Source of the DNA: Conoideocrella luteorostrata
Taxonomy: Eukaryota; Ascomycota; Sordariomycetes; Hypocreales; Clavicipitaceae
Assembly (NCBI GenBank): GCA_032433595.1
Contig: JASWJB010000069.1
Coordinates: forward strand, 1-64,000
DNA: 64,000 bases
Reading direction: 5' to 3'
Part shown: piece by piece, positions 47,022 through 56,064 of the stretch
Position numbering within the stretch: position 1 is the stretch's first letter
Layout: each line of letters begins with the position of its first letter
Position numbers and translations under genes: made by a program
The notes under the pieces: generated by a model
Seen by the model: only the letters and a program-made list of their open reading frames with translations
What the model was told of the DNA's origin: nothing
Databases searched by the model: none

Positions 47022-47236
47022 CTTTGGGGTCCGTGGATCAGTGAGAAGATGGGTGGGTCGAGTGACATTATTTGTAAGCGGAAGTCCACGTTCTTTATAT
47101 CTACCTCGGATTTAGCTGTGTCTGCTCATCAAATCATCATAAGAGTGAGAATTTTATTAAATCAATATTATAGTAAAAACCTCGGTAAGAACCTCATCGG
47201 GCACCTTCACCGTTATCTGCTCGGGTCGGGCGGCAC

Positions 47237-47251
47237 CCTCCACATACCCGA
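47237..47251 (+). promoter_or_regulatory. Cluster element CCTCCACATACCCGA
   Basis: Copy with one inserted A, in the divergent promoter. It lies 193 bp from the FAD monooxygenase ATG and 216 bp from the CocE ATG. TCGGGTCGGG precedes it, as in the dioxygenase promoter. Confidence 0.6.
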
Positions 47252-47265
47252 AGAACGCCGGTGTT

Positions 47266-47282
47266 CCGGATGCATCATCCGG
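47266..47282. promoter_or_regulatory. Palindrome CCGGATG-CAT-CATCCGG
   Basis: Perfect 7-bp inverted repeat around three bases, in the divergent promoter between the hydrolase and the monooxygenase. CGG-N9-CCG geometry is a classical form of Zn2Cys6 dimer site. Confidence 0.5.
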
Positions 47283-47429
47283 TTGCCCCACCTCGACCAA
47301 ACTTTTATAGGTACGACGGTCAGCGCTCCGAGCTAGCTTAGACACTCGTGTATTAAAGAAAACATTCTTCGTTAGTTTACAGAGTAATACTTGTTTTCCC
47401 GCACACAGCCTTGACACAAAAGGATAGCC

Positions 47430-50046
47430 ATGGCAGAGACTACGCACGAGCCATTAACCGTCTTGATCGTTGGCGCAGGTAATGATGGCTAATCTCTATT
47501 CTTCGGTCAAGACTAAATTTTCTTTATAGGAATCGCAGGCTTGACTGCAGCTCTTGGTCTTCGTCAGCAGGGTCACCATGTCACGGTACGTTACTTTAAC
47601 AAATCGTCAAATTTGTGCCAATAGGTATTGAATTCCTCCGCCACAGCTCTTTGAGAAGTCAGAACTTGCGCAAGAAACTGGTGCAGCCATCCACATCACG
47701 CCAAATGCGCACGGGTTACTTCGACGTCTCGGAGTTTTTCCCGAGGATTTTGGTGCAATTCCAGTGAATGGAGTAAGACCTATTTGCCTCTTCGTTTTTT
47801 TCTTCGTTTCATCTGACTTATATATGAACAGCTGGTAAATTTCGATGACACGGGAAATCTACTGAGCAAGACCGACCTACGAGATACACTCAAAATTTGG
47901 CAGCATGTATGAATCCCCATGTCCATGGAGTGCACTATATACTAAAATAACAAAGCCCTGGCTTCTTTCTCATAGGGTAGAGCTTCATGAGGCACTAAAG
48001 AAGCATGCCACCGATCCCGACGGATCTGGACCACCTGCTGTGCTAGAAACATCTGCTCCTGTCTCCCATATCGATGCACAAATCGTAACCATTACACTTA
48101 AAGACGGCACGAGGAGAACTGGGGATTTGGTTTTGGGAGCTGACGGTGTGGGAGTAAGTACCGAACATTCATTAAGCCATGACTAATTGGGAAGAAGTGC
48201 CACGGCTAACTGAACGACAAGTCCCTTACGCGGAAAACAATCGTCGGTGAAAGCATTAAGCCGTTTAGTTCTGGAAAGAATGCATTTCGATTTTTAATCC
48301 CATGGGATGACATTGTCAAGAACAAAGTCACACGAGAGTTGGCCCAAGAAGGTCATATGTCGATGTGGATTGCTGACGATCGTCGGTTGGTAATGTATCC
48401 TTGTTCGAATAATACTATGATGAATTTCGTGGCAATACACCCTAGCGAATTATCTAGTGCGAAGCCGGGAGGTAAGTCATTGACTGGACTTAGCTGAGCT
48501 CATACCCGATAATGCTGATGACATGCGCAGGCTCAGGCTGGGGCGGGCATGCCAAGCAAGACGTTATGCTCAGCATCTTCAAGTGCTTCGGACCACAAGT
48601 TCAGGAGCTGCTTAGTCTAGCAGACAGTTCATCTATCAAGGTTTGGACCTTGTTAGATATGGACACAATGCCGACCTGGGTTCAAGATAAACTGGCCTTG
48701 CTAGGCGATGCTGCACATCCATTCCTGCCACGTAAGCTCTTCAGCCACTTTATTTAAATAGTCAGTACTGACGGCGCTGTTCAGATCAAGGTCAAGGAGG
48801 TGAGTTTAGCACGAATTTGTATTCCTAGAGGTTTGACTCTAATTCCGAGCGTTCCGAGCTTTAGGTGGTGTTGCAATAGAAGACGCAGCATCTTTGATCA
48901 CTTTACTGCCCGCAGGGGTATCTAGAGATGATATTCCTGAGCGGCTGTTACTCTACGAGAAAATTCGCGCAAAAAGAGCCCATAACATCCAAGAGATTAC
49001 GAGGCGGGCGGGATTGGATTTGACTGATGAGACCCGGTCGAAATTTGACAGTAAGGCAATCAGCGAGGACTCTCACTTCAACATGGAACTAAATGAAAGT
49101 AGTTTCGAAATTTTTTGACTATAACTTTGGTCACGATGAGTTTCATAACTCCGCGTATGAACTTAAAAAGTTCCTTCAGAAGCGCCATGGGCCTGCGTAC
49201 CATCGACAGCCCATTGCGTTTGGTCCCCTACCAAGCCCTCGACAGGACCATTTAGGACGTTCTTTTGGCGATGTAAATGCCATGTTTACATGCTACACAA
49301 TCCGCTTCAACACGTCTGCGACGTATCTCAAGACGCTATTTCCAAATCAGTCTTTCTCGTTCCAGTCTTCTGGAACAATTGCACAAGCGACTTGGTCGTG
49401 TTGTGAGTTGAGCAATCTGGCGTGGTTGGGCGGCAAGGGATACCGATACGTTGGCCTCTGGATTGAAGGTATCCAATATACTAAGAAGGATGGCTCCAAG
49501 CTTTATGGGTCGTATCTGCCTGTTCTATTTGAGAACAGCTGTGACCCCATCTTGACAGGGCGAGACGAATTAGGTATGCCTAAGCTGTTTTGCGATATTA
49601 ATGTCAAGGAAGAGCTCTCCGCAACTACGGTGGCATGTTCACGAGATGGTACAGATTTTTTCAAGTTGACTCTGCAATCTTTGCAACAAGTTGATGGGGG
49701 CGAAGCAAACGGACGGATGCCATTCACTCAATCTCAGACCAGGAATGATCAGCAATTTGTGTACAGATGCGTGCCTGCAGTAGGTAAACCTGGCATTTTG
49801 GATGCCGAGTACACCGTCTCTTTAGGTAACGCGGCCCAGTCCACTTCTCGTGTGGTGGAGATGCAATGGCGAGGAGAGTGCAGCGAGAGTAACATCTGGG
49901 TTGAGGACAATCCAGAGAAGAGTTTTTCTACCCTGCATGGCGTCATCTCCGATTTATCTGAGGTTCCAGTTTATGATATTCTTGAGGTAAAGGTTGAGAA
50001 GGGCCACGGGGTTGATACTTTTAGTGGTGCACAAAGGGTAGAGTAG
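47430..50046 (+). CDS. FAD monooxygenase fused to acetoacetate-decarboxylase-like domain (frameshifted)
   Basis: N-terminal flavoprotein hydroxylase of the salicylate-hydroxylase type. GAGIAGLTAALGLRQQGH spans the first intron, WLLSHRVELHEAL and GADGVG follow, and GDAAHPFLPHQGQG is restored by two small introns. About eight exons run from 47430 to 49118. After SFEIF the frame is lost at a T6 run (49111-49116), where TGA follows. One T fewer would continue directly into DYNFGHDEFHNSAYELKKFL and an acetoacetate-decarboxylase-fold domain to 50046 (YLPVLFENSCDPILTGRDEL, GMPKLF). The second frame has its own ATG at 49093, so a two-protein reading is possible. The domain lacks the catalytic Lys-Lys segment found between these motifs in the bacterial enzyme. 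True frameshift versus sequence error is unresolved. Confidence 0.8.
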
Positions 50047-50846
50047 TCCTACGTATTTCAATTTATTGATTGACTTTGAACATGAAAACCGGCGAAAGTG
50101 TGTGAAGTCTAGTTTTTATCTTCTTGAGCTCCTCAAATGCTTGAGTGCGGTTTAGTCGTTTAGGAGACAGGTGCAGACTCTCACGGAACAGCGGGCATCT
50201 GCTTGCCGTTTACCAAGTTATGTTAGCAGGTTCTTGTTTGTCAAAAAGGTATCTCGTGGTACTGCTGTCAGGGCAGGCCTTCATCTAGATTATAGCAGGA
50301 TTGCGCCTGAAATAGCCCGGGATAGCCTACTCTCAATTACTCAATAGATAAGACGACTTATAAAATCGCAGAAAAAGGCTACTTCAATATACAAAACACA
50401 TCCAATAGGCTAAGAGGCCTGCGAAAAATCAACAAAACTACCTGCCTGCATTAATTTATGCATTCTAAAATAGTATGTAATATGAGTCAAGCAGTACAAT
50501 ATTACCTATCCTTGGTAGTGCTGCAAACTTTGTCGTCCTCCACTTTGTCACTGCAACACTTCTCGTCGGGATATTACAGAAATAACCTTTCACTTCAAGT
50601 ATCAATCGGCATCTTAACTCTGCAGACCCGATCGGCCTCCACATCCCGACCCGTCTCATTAGGGTGTAGTTGTGCCCGTCAACCCCACACTCAAGGCATT
50701 GGTTGACCAGAAGATTGCGAGTGGCGGTCATAATTTCTCTTCGTCATGAATATGTAACGCATCCGGTTCGCTCAACTTACCCTCTCAACTGCCACACAGC
50801 CATTCGAATCTACTTGTTCAAAATCAACTGCTAAAGCTTCAGAAAA
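50047..50846. promoter_or_regulatory. Intergenic, cupin promoter
   Basis: 3' flank of the monooxygenase fusion and upstream region of the cupin gene. The cluster element lies at 50636-50652. Nothing coding was seen. Confidence 0.5.
50636..50652 (+). promoter_or_regulatory. Cluster element CCTCCACATCCCGACCC
   Basis: 211 bp upstream of the cupin ATG; differs from the dioxygenase copy at one base. Confidence 0.65.
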
Positions 50847-51390
50847 ATGACAGACAGAGGCCTCCCAGAACCCAAACGCGTCATCACCAGCCACAATGCC
50901 ATCGGCTAGGCCATCATCCATAAATCCGTCTCTCTTCAAGTTCCCTTCTACTACATCCAACAGCCTCAAGAGTCAGCAGCCTTTGCACATGGTTATGTAA
51001 CACAGGGATTTCCCATAACGCTTGAAAACGAGAAAGATATATCGATTTACAAGGACTACCTCGGTTCTCCCCCAGGATTGACCGTCTCTGATGGAGGTGT
51101 CTTGCGTTATGTGGATTTTCCGCCAGGGCAGACAACACCGATGCATCGCACTGTAAGCTTAGATTATGGTGTGGTAATTGAGGGTCAGATTGAGCTTTTG
51201 CTGGATTCCGGAGAGACAGAAATGTTTAGTATGCATTCAGAGAGGAACGATGCATGCTTGGAGAAACGGAAGTGAGTCTACTTGGGCAAGGGTGCTGTTT
51301 TTGTTGCAGTCGGCGAAGCCGATTTCTATTTGTGGGCAGGAGCTGAAGGAGAATTATGGTGACTTGCCTGGCGTCAGGCCATCTACCTAA
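50847..51390 (+). pseudogene. Cupin-domain protein, broken
   Basis: Small beta-barrel protein of the fungal cupin_2 type, often with isomerase, decarboxylase or cyclase roles in secondary-metabolite clusters. The frame starts MTDRGLPEPKRVITSHNAIG and is then stopped by TAG at 50907-50909; AIIHKSVSLQVPFYYIQ follows in frame, so the TAG looks like a nonsense change of a Lys codon. The barrel proceeds through LRYVDFPPGQTTPMHRTVSL and VVIEGQIELLLDSGETEM, then loses frame between about 51225 and 51245. It resumes in the next frame as IQRGTMHAWRNGSE to LPGVRPST and a stop at 51390. The spacing suggests a deletion of several residues there. Its promoter still carries the cluster element. Confidence 0.8.
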
Positions 51391-51569
51391 GTAATTAGAT
51401 GAATAGCTGATCACAAACACGAAAGTTATCGATCTTTTTAAAGTCACATTCTGAAACAAAGGTATGTCCACTGTGATCGATCAATAAGCTAGGCTCTCAA
51501 AAAGGACAATCCAAGATTGTCTATTGACCTCATGCCTCCCCTCCAAGCGTATGCATAAAATAACGGCTA

Positions 51570-51953
51570 TTAACTCTTCCACCAGTCATTCTCCAAACCG
51601 TAGCAACCGTCTTTTAACTATTAGCCTATTTTTCCCGGTATACTCAACGACATTTCACTTACAGAATTAGCCCATACACCCACAAACATGACATTGATGA
51701 GACTTCTCTCTGTTTCACTCAAATACACTCGCACCTCATTCAGGTCTCGTGTCCAATTCAGAGGTCGGTACTGTGGCACGCGTCGGTGCTGGACCGAATT
51801 GCTAGACCACCCTCGGGGTGGGCTATTTAACTGCTGAGGTAAATTGTTTACTGGAGTAGTTAATTGCTGGGGAGTTTCCGCTTGCGAGTGGTGGATTTCG
51901 TAGTCGCGGAGGATTGCTCGCTCGGCGAACGCGATTGTAGTGGATGAAGGCAT
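51570..51953 (-). CDS. Unknown 112-aa cluster protein
   Basis: Not recognised. Exon 1 (51663-51953) encodes 97 aa starting MPSSTTIAFAERAILRDYEI, with a Gln/Pro-rich middle and a probable amphipathic helix ETERSLINVMFVGVWANS. A 45-nt GT-AG intron leads to exon 2 (51570-51617), adding LKDGCYGLENDWWKS and a stop. Unspliced, the frame ends at 51621. The main reason to believe it is position: it is divergent from the ALDH-like gene, and the two cluster elements between them lie 162-226 bp from its ATG, the same distance range as for the other cluster genes. Confidence 0.5.
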
Positions 51954-52114
51954 TTGCGTTGTAGTCTCAGCAGTGTTTGTTTACAAACCGTGAATGAGGA
52001 TGCGATAGCAAACTCATCCATTTTAAAAGCCACTAGCGCTATCTGATTAATCCTGTTTGAGCAACTCGAGCTTACTTCTGCAGAAAAACGTCTATATGCG
52101 CGGTAGTTGCGGAG

Positions 52115-52128
52115 TCGGGAAGTGGAGG
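52115..52128 (-). promoter_or_regulatory. Cluster element CCTCCACTTCCCGA, copy 1
   Basis: Reverse-strand copy in the divergent promoter of the small protein and the ALDH-like gene. With the copy at 52166 it forms a spaced tandem; a third, partial copy (GTCGGAAGTGGGC) lies between them. Confidence 0.65.
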
Positions 52129-52165
52129 ACTAATGTCGGAAGTGGGCAAATCTACGTGAGCAGGG

Positions 52166-52179
52166 TCGGGAAGTGGAGG
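52166..52179 (-). promoter_or_regulatory. Cluster element CCTCCACTTCCCGA, copy 2
   Basis: Second reverse-strand copy, extended to CCCGACCC as in the cupin promoter; 117-130 bp upstream of the ALDH-like ATG. Confidence 0.65.
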
Positions 52180-52295
52180 ACGTATGGTCGCAAACAGACA
52201 CTTCCCGATTAGTGTCTACAAAATACACACTCCAGAAAGTTTTAACAACGTCGTAGTTTACGCTTGTGTCAATCATCCTTTTTACACCATTCACT

Positions 52296-53916
52296 ATGTC
52301 AGACCTCGCTACCGTTAGAAGCTCCGCCATCGACGGTCGTGTTCACTCTCCTATATTCCGCAAAGAGAGACTACAAAGACTGCACCAAGCTTTGTCAGAA
52401 AATACGTCTCAGATTCAACAAGCCATTTTACAAGACCATGAGTATCGTCCCATCGAGGTGAGAGTAGAGTTTTGGCTCGCGATGAGATGCATAGCCGATG
52501 CATACACAGGCTTGAATCCTAAGGAGGAATTCCGCCGCGAATACGCGCTTTCGAATTCTAGAAATGATGCCTCTGCGGTACAACCTGTTGGTATAATTAT
52601 TATTGAGCCGGCTAGGCATTCTTTTCTATACTCTCTTGTCAGTGGAATTGTTTCTGCGATTGCGAATGGGAACTGCGTTGTTGTCCAGGTATGTTTTTGT
52701 TTTCCATCAAAATTAGTTCGCAATTAGCTAATTCTTATGCAGATGGAGAGAACTCTCCTTACATCACCAAAACTAATCTTGTCACTGACTCAAAAAGCCC
52801 TCGGAAATGACATCTTCGTGGTCACGCACAAAGCAGTAACCGACGACGCTCTCCGTCATCGCCACAAACGTCTCGTTCAAGATGTCCCAGATCGAGCGCG
52901 AGTCATCACCATAGTGGAACGCAACGCAGACATCCAAAATGCTGCAAATCTGCTCGTCAATTCCAGATTTGCCCTGCGAGGAAAGTCATTGTACGCACCT
53001 GATGTGGTACTTGTAAATGAGTGGATTAAGAAAGACTTTTTAAATGCTGTTGTTAAACAATTTGCTGTTTTAAGCACGAACAACACTGTATTTTCTGATG
53101 ATGTCGGAAACAAACTACAACGTTCTTCTCGGGACATTACCCAGAATGAAGAGCTCAATATTGTAGCGTCCAACTCACAGGTTGCAATTCTGGACATTCA
53201 TAACAGGTAAGACTCTTGTTGGCGTATTTAAGCTCAAGTGGCTAACTTTTCAGGCAATCACAGATTTTGAGACAAGGGTTTTCGGAGGCGTACCTCGCCA
53301 TACATGCCGTTACCAGCATGGACGACGCCATTGATCTCGCTAACAGGTTTTTGAACCCATTGGAAACGCTCTTATTCTTACACTGATTGCTAATTGTTTT
53401 AAGTTTCGGTCGTCTTGGTGCTACATACATTTTTTCGGCTCTGCCTACTGCCAAATACGTGGCTCAGTTTGTCGACTCGCAAATGACTTTTGTTAACCAT
53501 ATCCCCACCAATCTTATATGTGCGTATTAACTTCTTTCATTCCTTCTCAATATACTCAAAACTAACAGTCTTAAGACGGACCCTTAATACCATCCAATAT
53601 GGCTTTCAACCCGGGCTCAACATCCCCTTACGATAACACCTTCTTTACACTCCCTAGTCCCAAGTATGTGCATGATACGTCCGAGAATAAGGCGTTATCA
53701 GGAGCGCTTCTCAAAGACACTCCTAAGATGTCGCAAATTCTCGATAATGAAGCCATGTCTGTCCTTCCGGAAATGAAGCGTCCTAGCAAGTTGGTACCGT
53801 TGGGATTTTTTCAGGGTGGCATGATCACTGGTGCTATTATAGTTCTTGGATGTGCGGTTGGACTCTCTACAACGGCGTACTATGTATTTAGCCTTGTACG
53901 GTCCAAGAAACCTTGA
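52296..53916 (+). CDS. Aldehyde-dehydrogenase-like protein, no catalytic Cys, C-terminal membrane anchor
   Basis: 468-aa protein of the ALDH fold from five in-frame exons (52296-52688, 52743-53206, 53254-53346, 53404-53519, 53576-53916). Fold landmarks are QPVGIIIIEPARHSFLYSLV, ANGNCVVVQ and FGRLGATYIFSALPTAKYVA. At the position of the usual GQxC motif it reads FALRGKSLYAPDVVLVN, so the nucleophilic cysteine is missing; the GG-x-ELGG glutamate region is also unrecognisable. It is shorter than normal ALDHs (about 490-500 aa plus tail). The C terminus has one hydrophobic helix (GGMITGAIIVLGCAVGLSTT) followed by a basic tail RSKKP, as in tail-anchored proteins. It may be a scaffold or binding protein rather than a dehydrogenase (inference). 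Confidence 0.85.
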
Positions 53917-54456
53917 AGCTGTGCTTTTCTTTTAACTCTGTTCGTAGTAGACAATCTCAGCGAGACCGACAATAGTATCCATTGGGGGAGGGATGTCTCC
54001 CTATTCATATGTGCCGTAGCGGAAGCTAGGCTCATGATTCTGGGCAACCGTCATAGCCGAGGGCTGATAGGGCAATTTATATTCACAGTCTCTTCCATAT
54101 ACCAGGCATCGTTGATATGTGGAAGGATCTGTGGACGGAGACCGGCGCCAGACAGGGTGACAAGGTGGCGGTCAACTAGTTGATGCTGACAGGCTATTCA
54201 GTCGAAACAAATTTTTAGATTTAACTTCATCCAAGGAACGTTTTCTTTGCTGAATCCTGAGACGAAATACGATTATGGTACTCCGAACCCCGGAGCTGCT
54301 GTGTAAGTAGTTTGCAACTGACTAATCGTCCCACTTCTCTTGGCAGCTAAAGACATGACAAATACACCGGATGAATGGATGATTACGCTCAGTCAAATCT
54401 ATTCATGGAGCTGCTGATTTCGGAATTCACCGCATATAACCGTAATCCGAATCAAT
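53917..54456. other. Intergenic with possible gene relic
   Basis: Two protein-like stretches survive on the plus strand: VDMWKDLWTETGARQGDKVA (about 54110-54177) and FIQGTFSLLNPETKYDYG (about 54225-54280). They lie in different frames and are separated by stops. They look like remains of an unidentified gene next to the cluster. Confidence 0.35.
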
Positions 54457-55005
54457 CTACTGAAATGCCGCGACGCCCTTTTGTAATGCAACAGTAATAG
54501 CATCTATGTCGGCCATTGCAATCCTCACAAGGTCTTTTGGAGCATCGCTGGGAACTCGATCCAAGACGTTGTATGAAAACCGTAGGTGAAGCTTCAGAAG
54601 CTCCTTCAAGATAAAATAAAGAGGGCCGCGTAGCCCGGCCTGAAAATATAAGTTCTTCTTCGCAACAACTGTCTCCACGGCAATCGGATTATCCACTGCA
54701 AGAGTCTTGTTCACATGATCCGCAAGGTGTGACAGGTCGTCCAGTGAAAGAGTTTGCGGCAACAAGGACGAGTCGTGTCCGCCGCTAGCTGTGGCAACGA
54801 TCGCCTTACCTGCAAGCAATATTTGGGGCGCAGCGCTCAGAACACCTCCACGATATGCTTGAACTTCCTTGGTAAGCTTCCTTACGTTATTGTCAATGTT
54901 GGTTATATCGTTGTAGCAGCGTTCAACGTAATTTTGGGATATAGTTGGAGCCGCTGTCGCGAATAGCGGAGTAATAAGAAGTAGCACTGCAGTGATGGCG
55001 ACCAT
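54457..55005 (-). CDS. HsbA-like secreted cell-wall protein
   Basis: Single-exon 182-aa secreted protein resembling the hydrophobic-surface-binding protein A / cell-wall galactomannoprotein family. Signal peptide MVAITAVLLLITPLFATAAP. Typical pattern of alternating helices: DITNIDNNVRKLTKEVQAY and LSLDDLSHLADHVNKTLAV, then the C-terminal helix LVRIAMADIDAITVAL. There is one cysteine and no GPI signal. Proteins of this family bind hydrophobic surfaces and can recruit secreted enzymes. It is outside the set of genes carrying the cluster element, so probably not part of the pathway. Confidence 0.72.
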   Translation of the reverse strand: MVAITAVLLLITPLFATAAPTISQNYVERCYNDITNIDNNVRKLTKEVQAYRGGVLSAAPQILLAGKAIVATASGGHDSSLLPQTLSLDDLSHLADHVNKTLAVDNPIAVETVVAKKNLYFQAGLRGPLYFILKELLKLHLRFSYNVLDRVPSDAPKDLVRIAMADIDAITVALQKGVAAFQ

Positions 55006-56064
55006 GGTTACGATTGGGGATAGTAGTGATAGTAGTGACGATGTGTGTGGTCGATGTGCCGACCGAGAGGATGAAAGACCGGTTTAAAAGTGGATACATA
55101 GCGGGAGAATACCAATTTATATATCGGTGGCGGTTTGAATGAGGGTTGATCGGCCGGCCTCGCCGTCTGCCGTTGGAATGGGAAGCATTTTCAACGATTG
55201 AGACTGGTTGGGCAGGACAGGTGTCTCAACGGAAGTCTAGACGGGTGTCTGGACAAACCGCCCAAGGCAGGAAAGAATAAGCACGAAGGGCGCCGGAGTG
55301 GGAATAAAAGAGGGGACTTGGAAGGGTCTGTAAAAGGAGGAATTCTGCATCTTGCAACATGTATCATCCTTCTACATGGCTTTGACCCTTTCCAGTTGAG
55401 CGTAATATGACTAGCGTTGGTCTCAGATCCGAAGGGTCGGGAAGGATAGGTTCGGTCCGATTGACTGTGTAGATGCTGATTGGCAGATTTGACACAGACA
55501 AAGAACAATGTCTCGCGTGGTCATTTCTGCAAATGCCTGTTTTGCATGCCATAGGAGCCAGCCGCAAAGATTAGTGGAAGTGGTTGGCTTCAGCCAATAG
55601 TAGTCAATGCTTCAGTTCTCAATATTCCGACAGCCTAGCTAGTGTGACTCAATATTTGAGCACTTAAAGCCCTGGGAAGCATCCCCTTACCCAACGGCAA
55701 AATTTGTTGAGGTGAGAATTGCTTCTGTCAGGAAGATCAATGCCGTAAATAGCTAGATTGGTGAGTGAATTAGTGAGGCCGCTGAACGGGCTAGAGGATG
55801 ATTGCAGGAGGTTTTCAGCCATGCCAGGGCATCACGGAATTTAGAGGAAACCGAAGGAAACCGAAGGAATCTGATGGATTGGATGAATCTGGAATCTAGG
55901 CATAAAAGGAAGAGATTCCCCGTCAATTTGGAAGGCAACAGACATCATCAACTTCATCACCTTCTATTCATCCCTATCAATTTTGCACTGTGCAATTGCT
56001 CCGGCCTCAATAACGTAACATAATTGGGAGCTTCATAGACCGTACGGGCTAGCACTTCGTAAAT
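55006..56064. other. Intergenic with diverged repeat
   Basis: Promoter of the HsbA-like gene at left. A tandem GGAAACCGAA duplication near 55847-55868, and copy 2 of the diverged repeat at 55893-56010. No gene seen. Confidence 0.5.
55893..56010 (+). repeat. Diverged repeat, copy 2
   Basis: Counterpart of 39935-40045, sharing CTAGGCATAAAAGGAA and ATTTGGAAGGCA. The two copies bracket the metabolic cluster. Confidence 0.55.

Noticed and set aside
47157..47447. 96-aa minus-strand frame in the hydrolase/monooxygenase promoter
   Set aside because: It overlaps the start of the monooxygenase gene and the CG-rich regulatory elements, and has no domain or exon signals.
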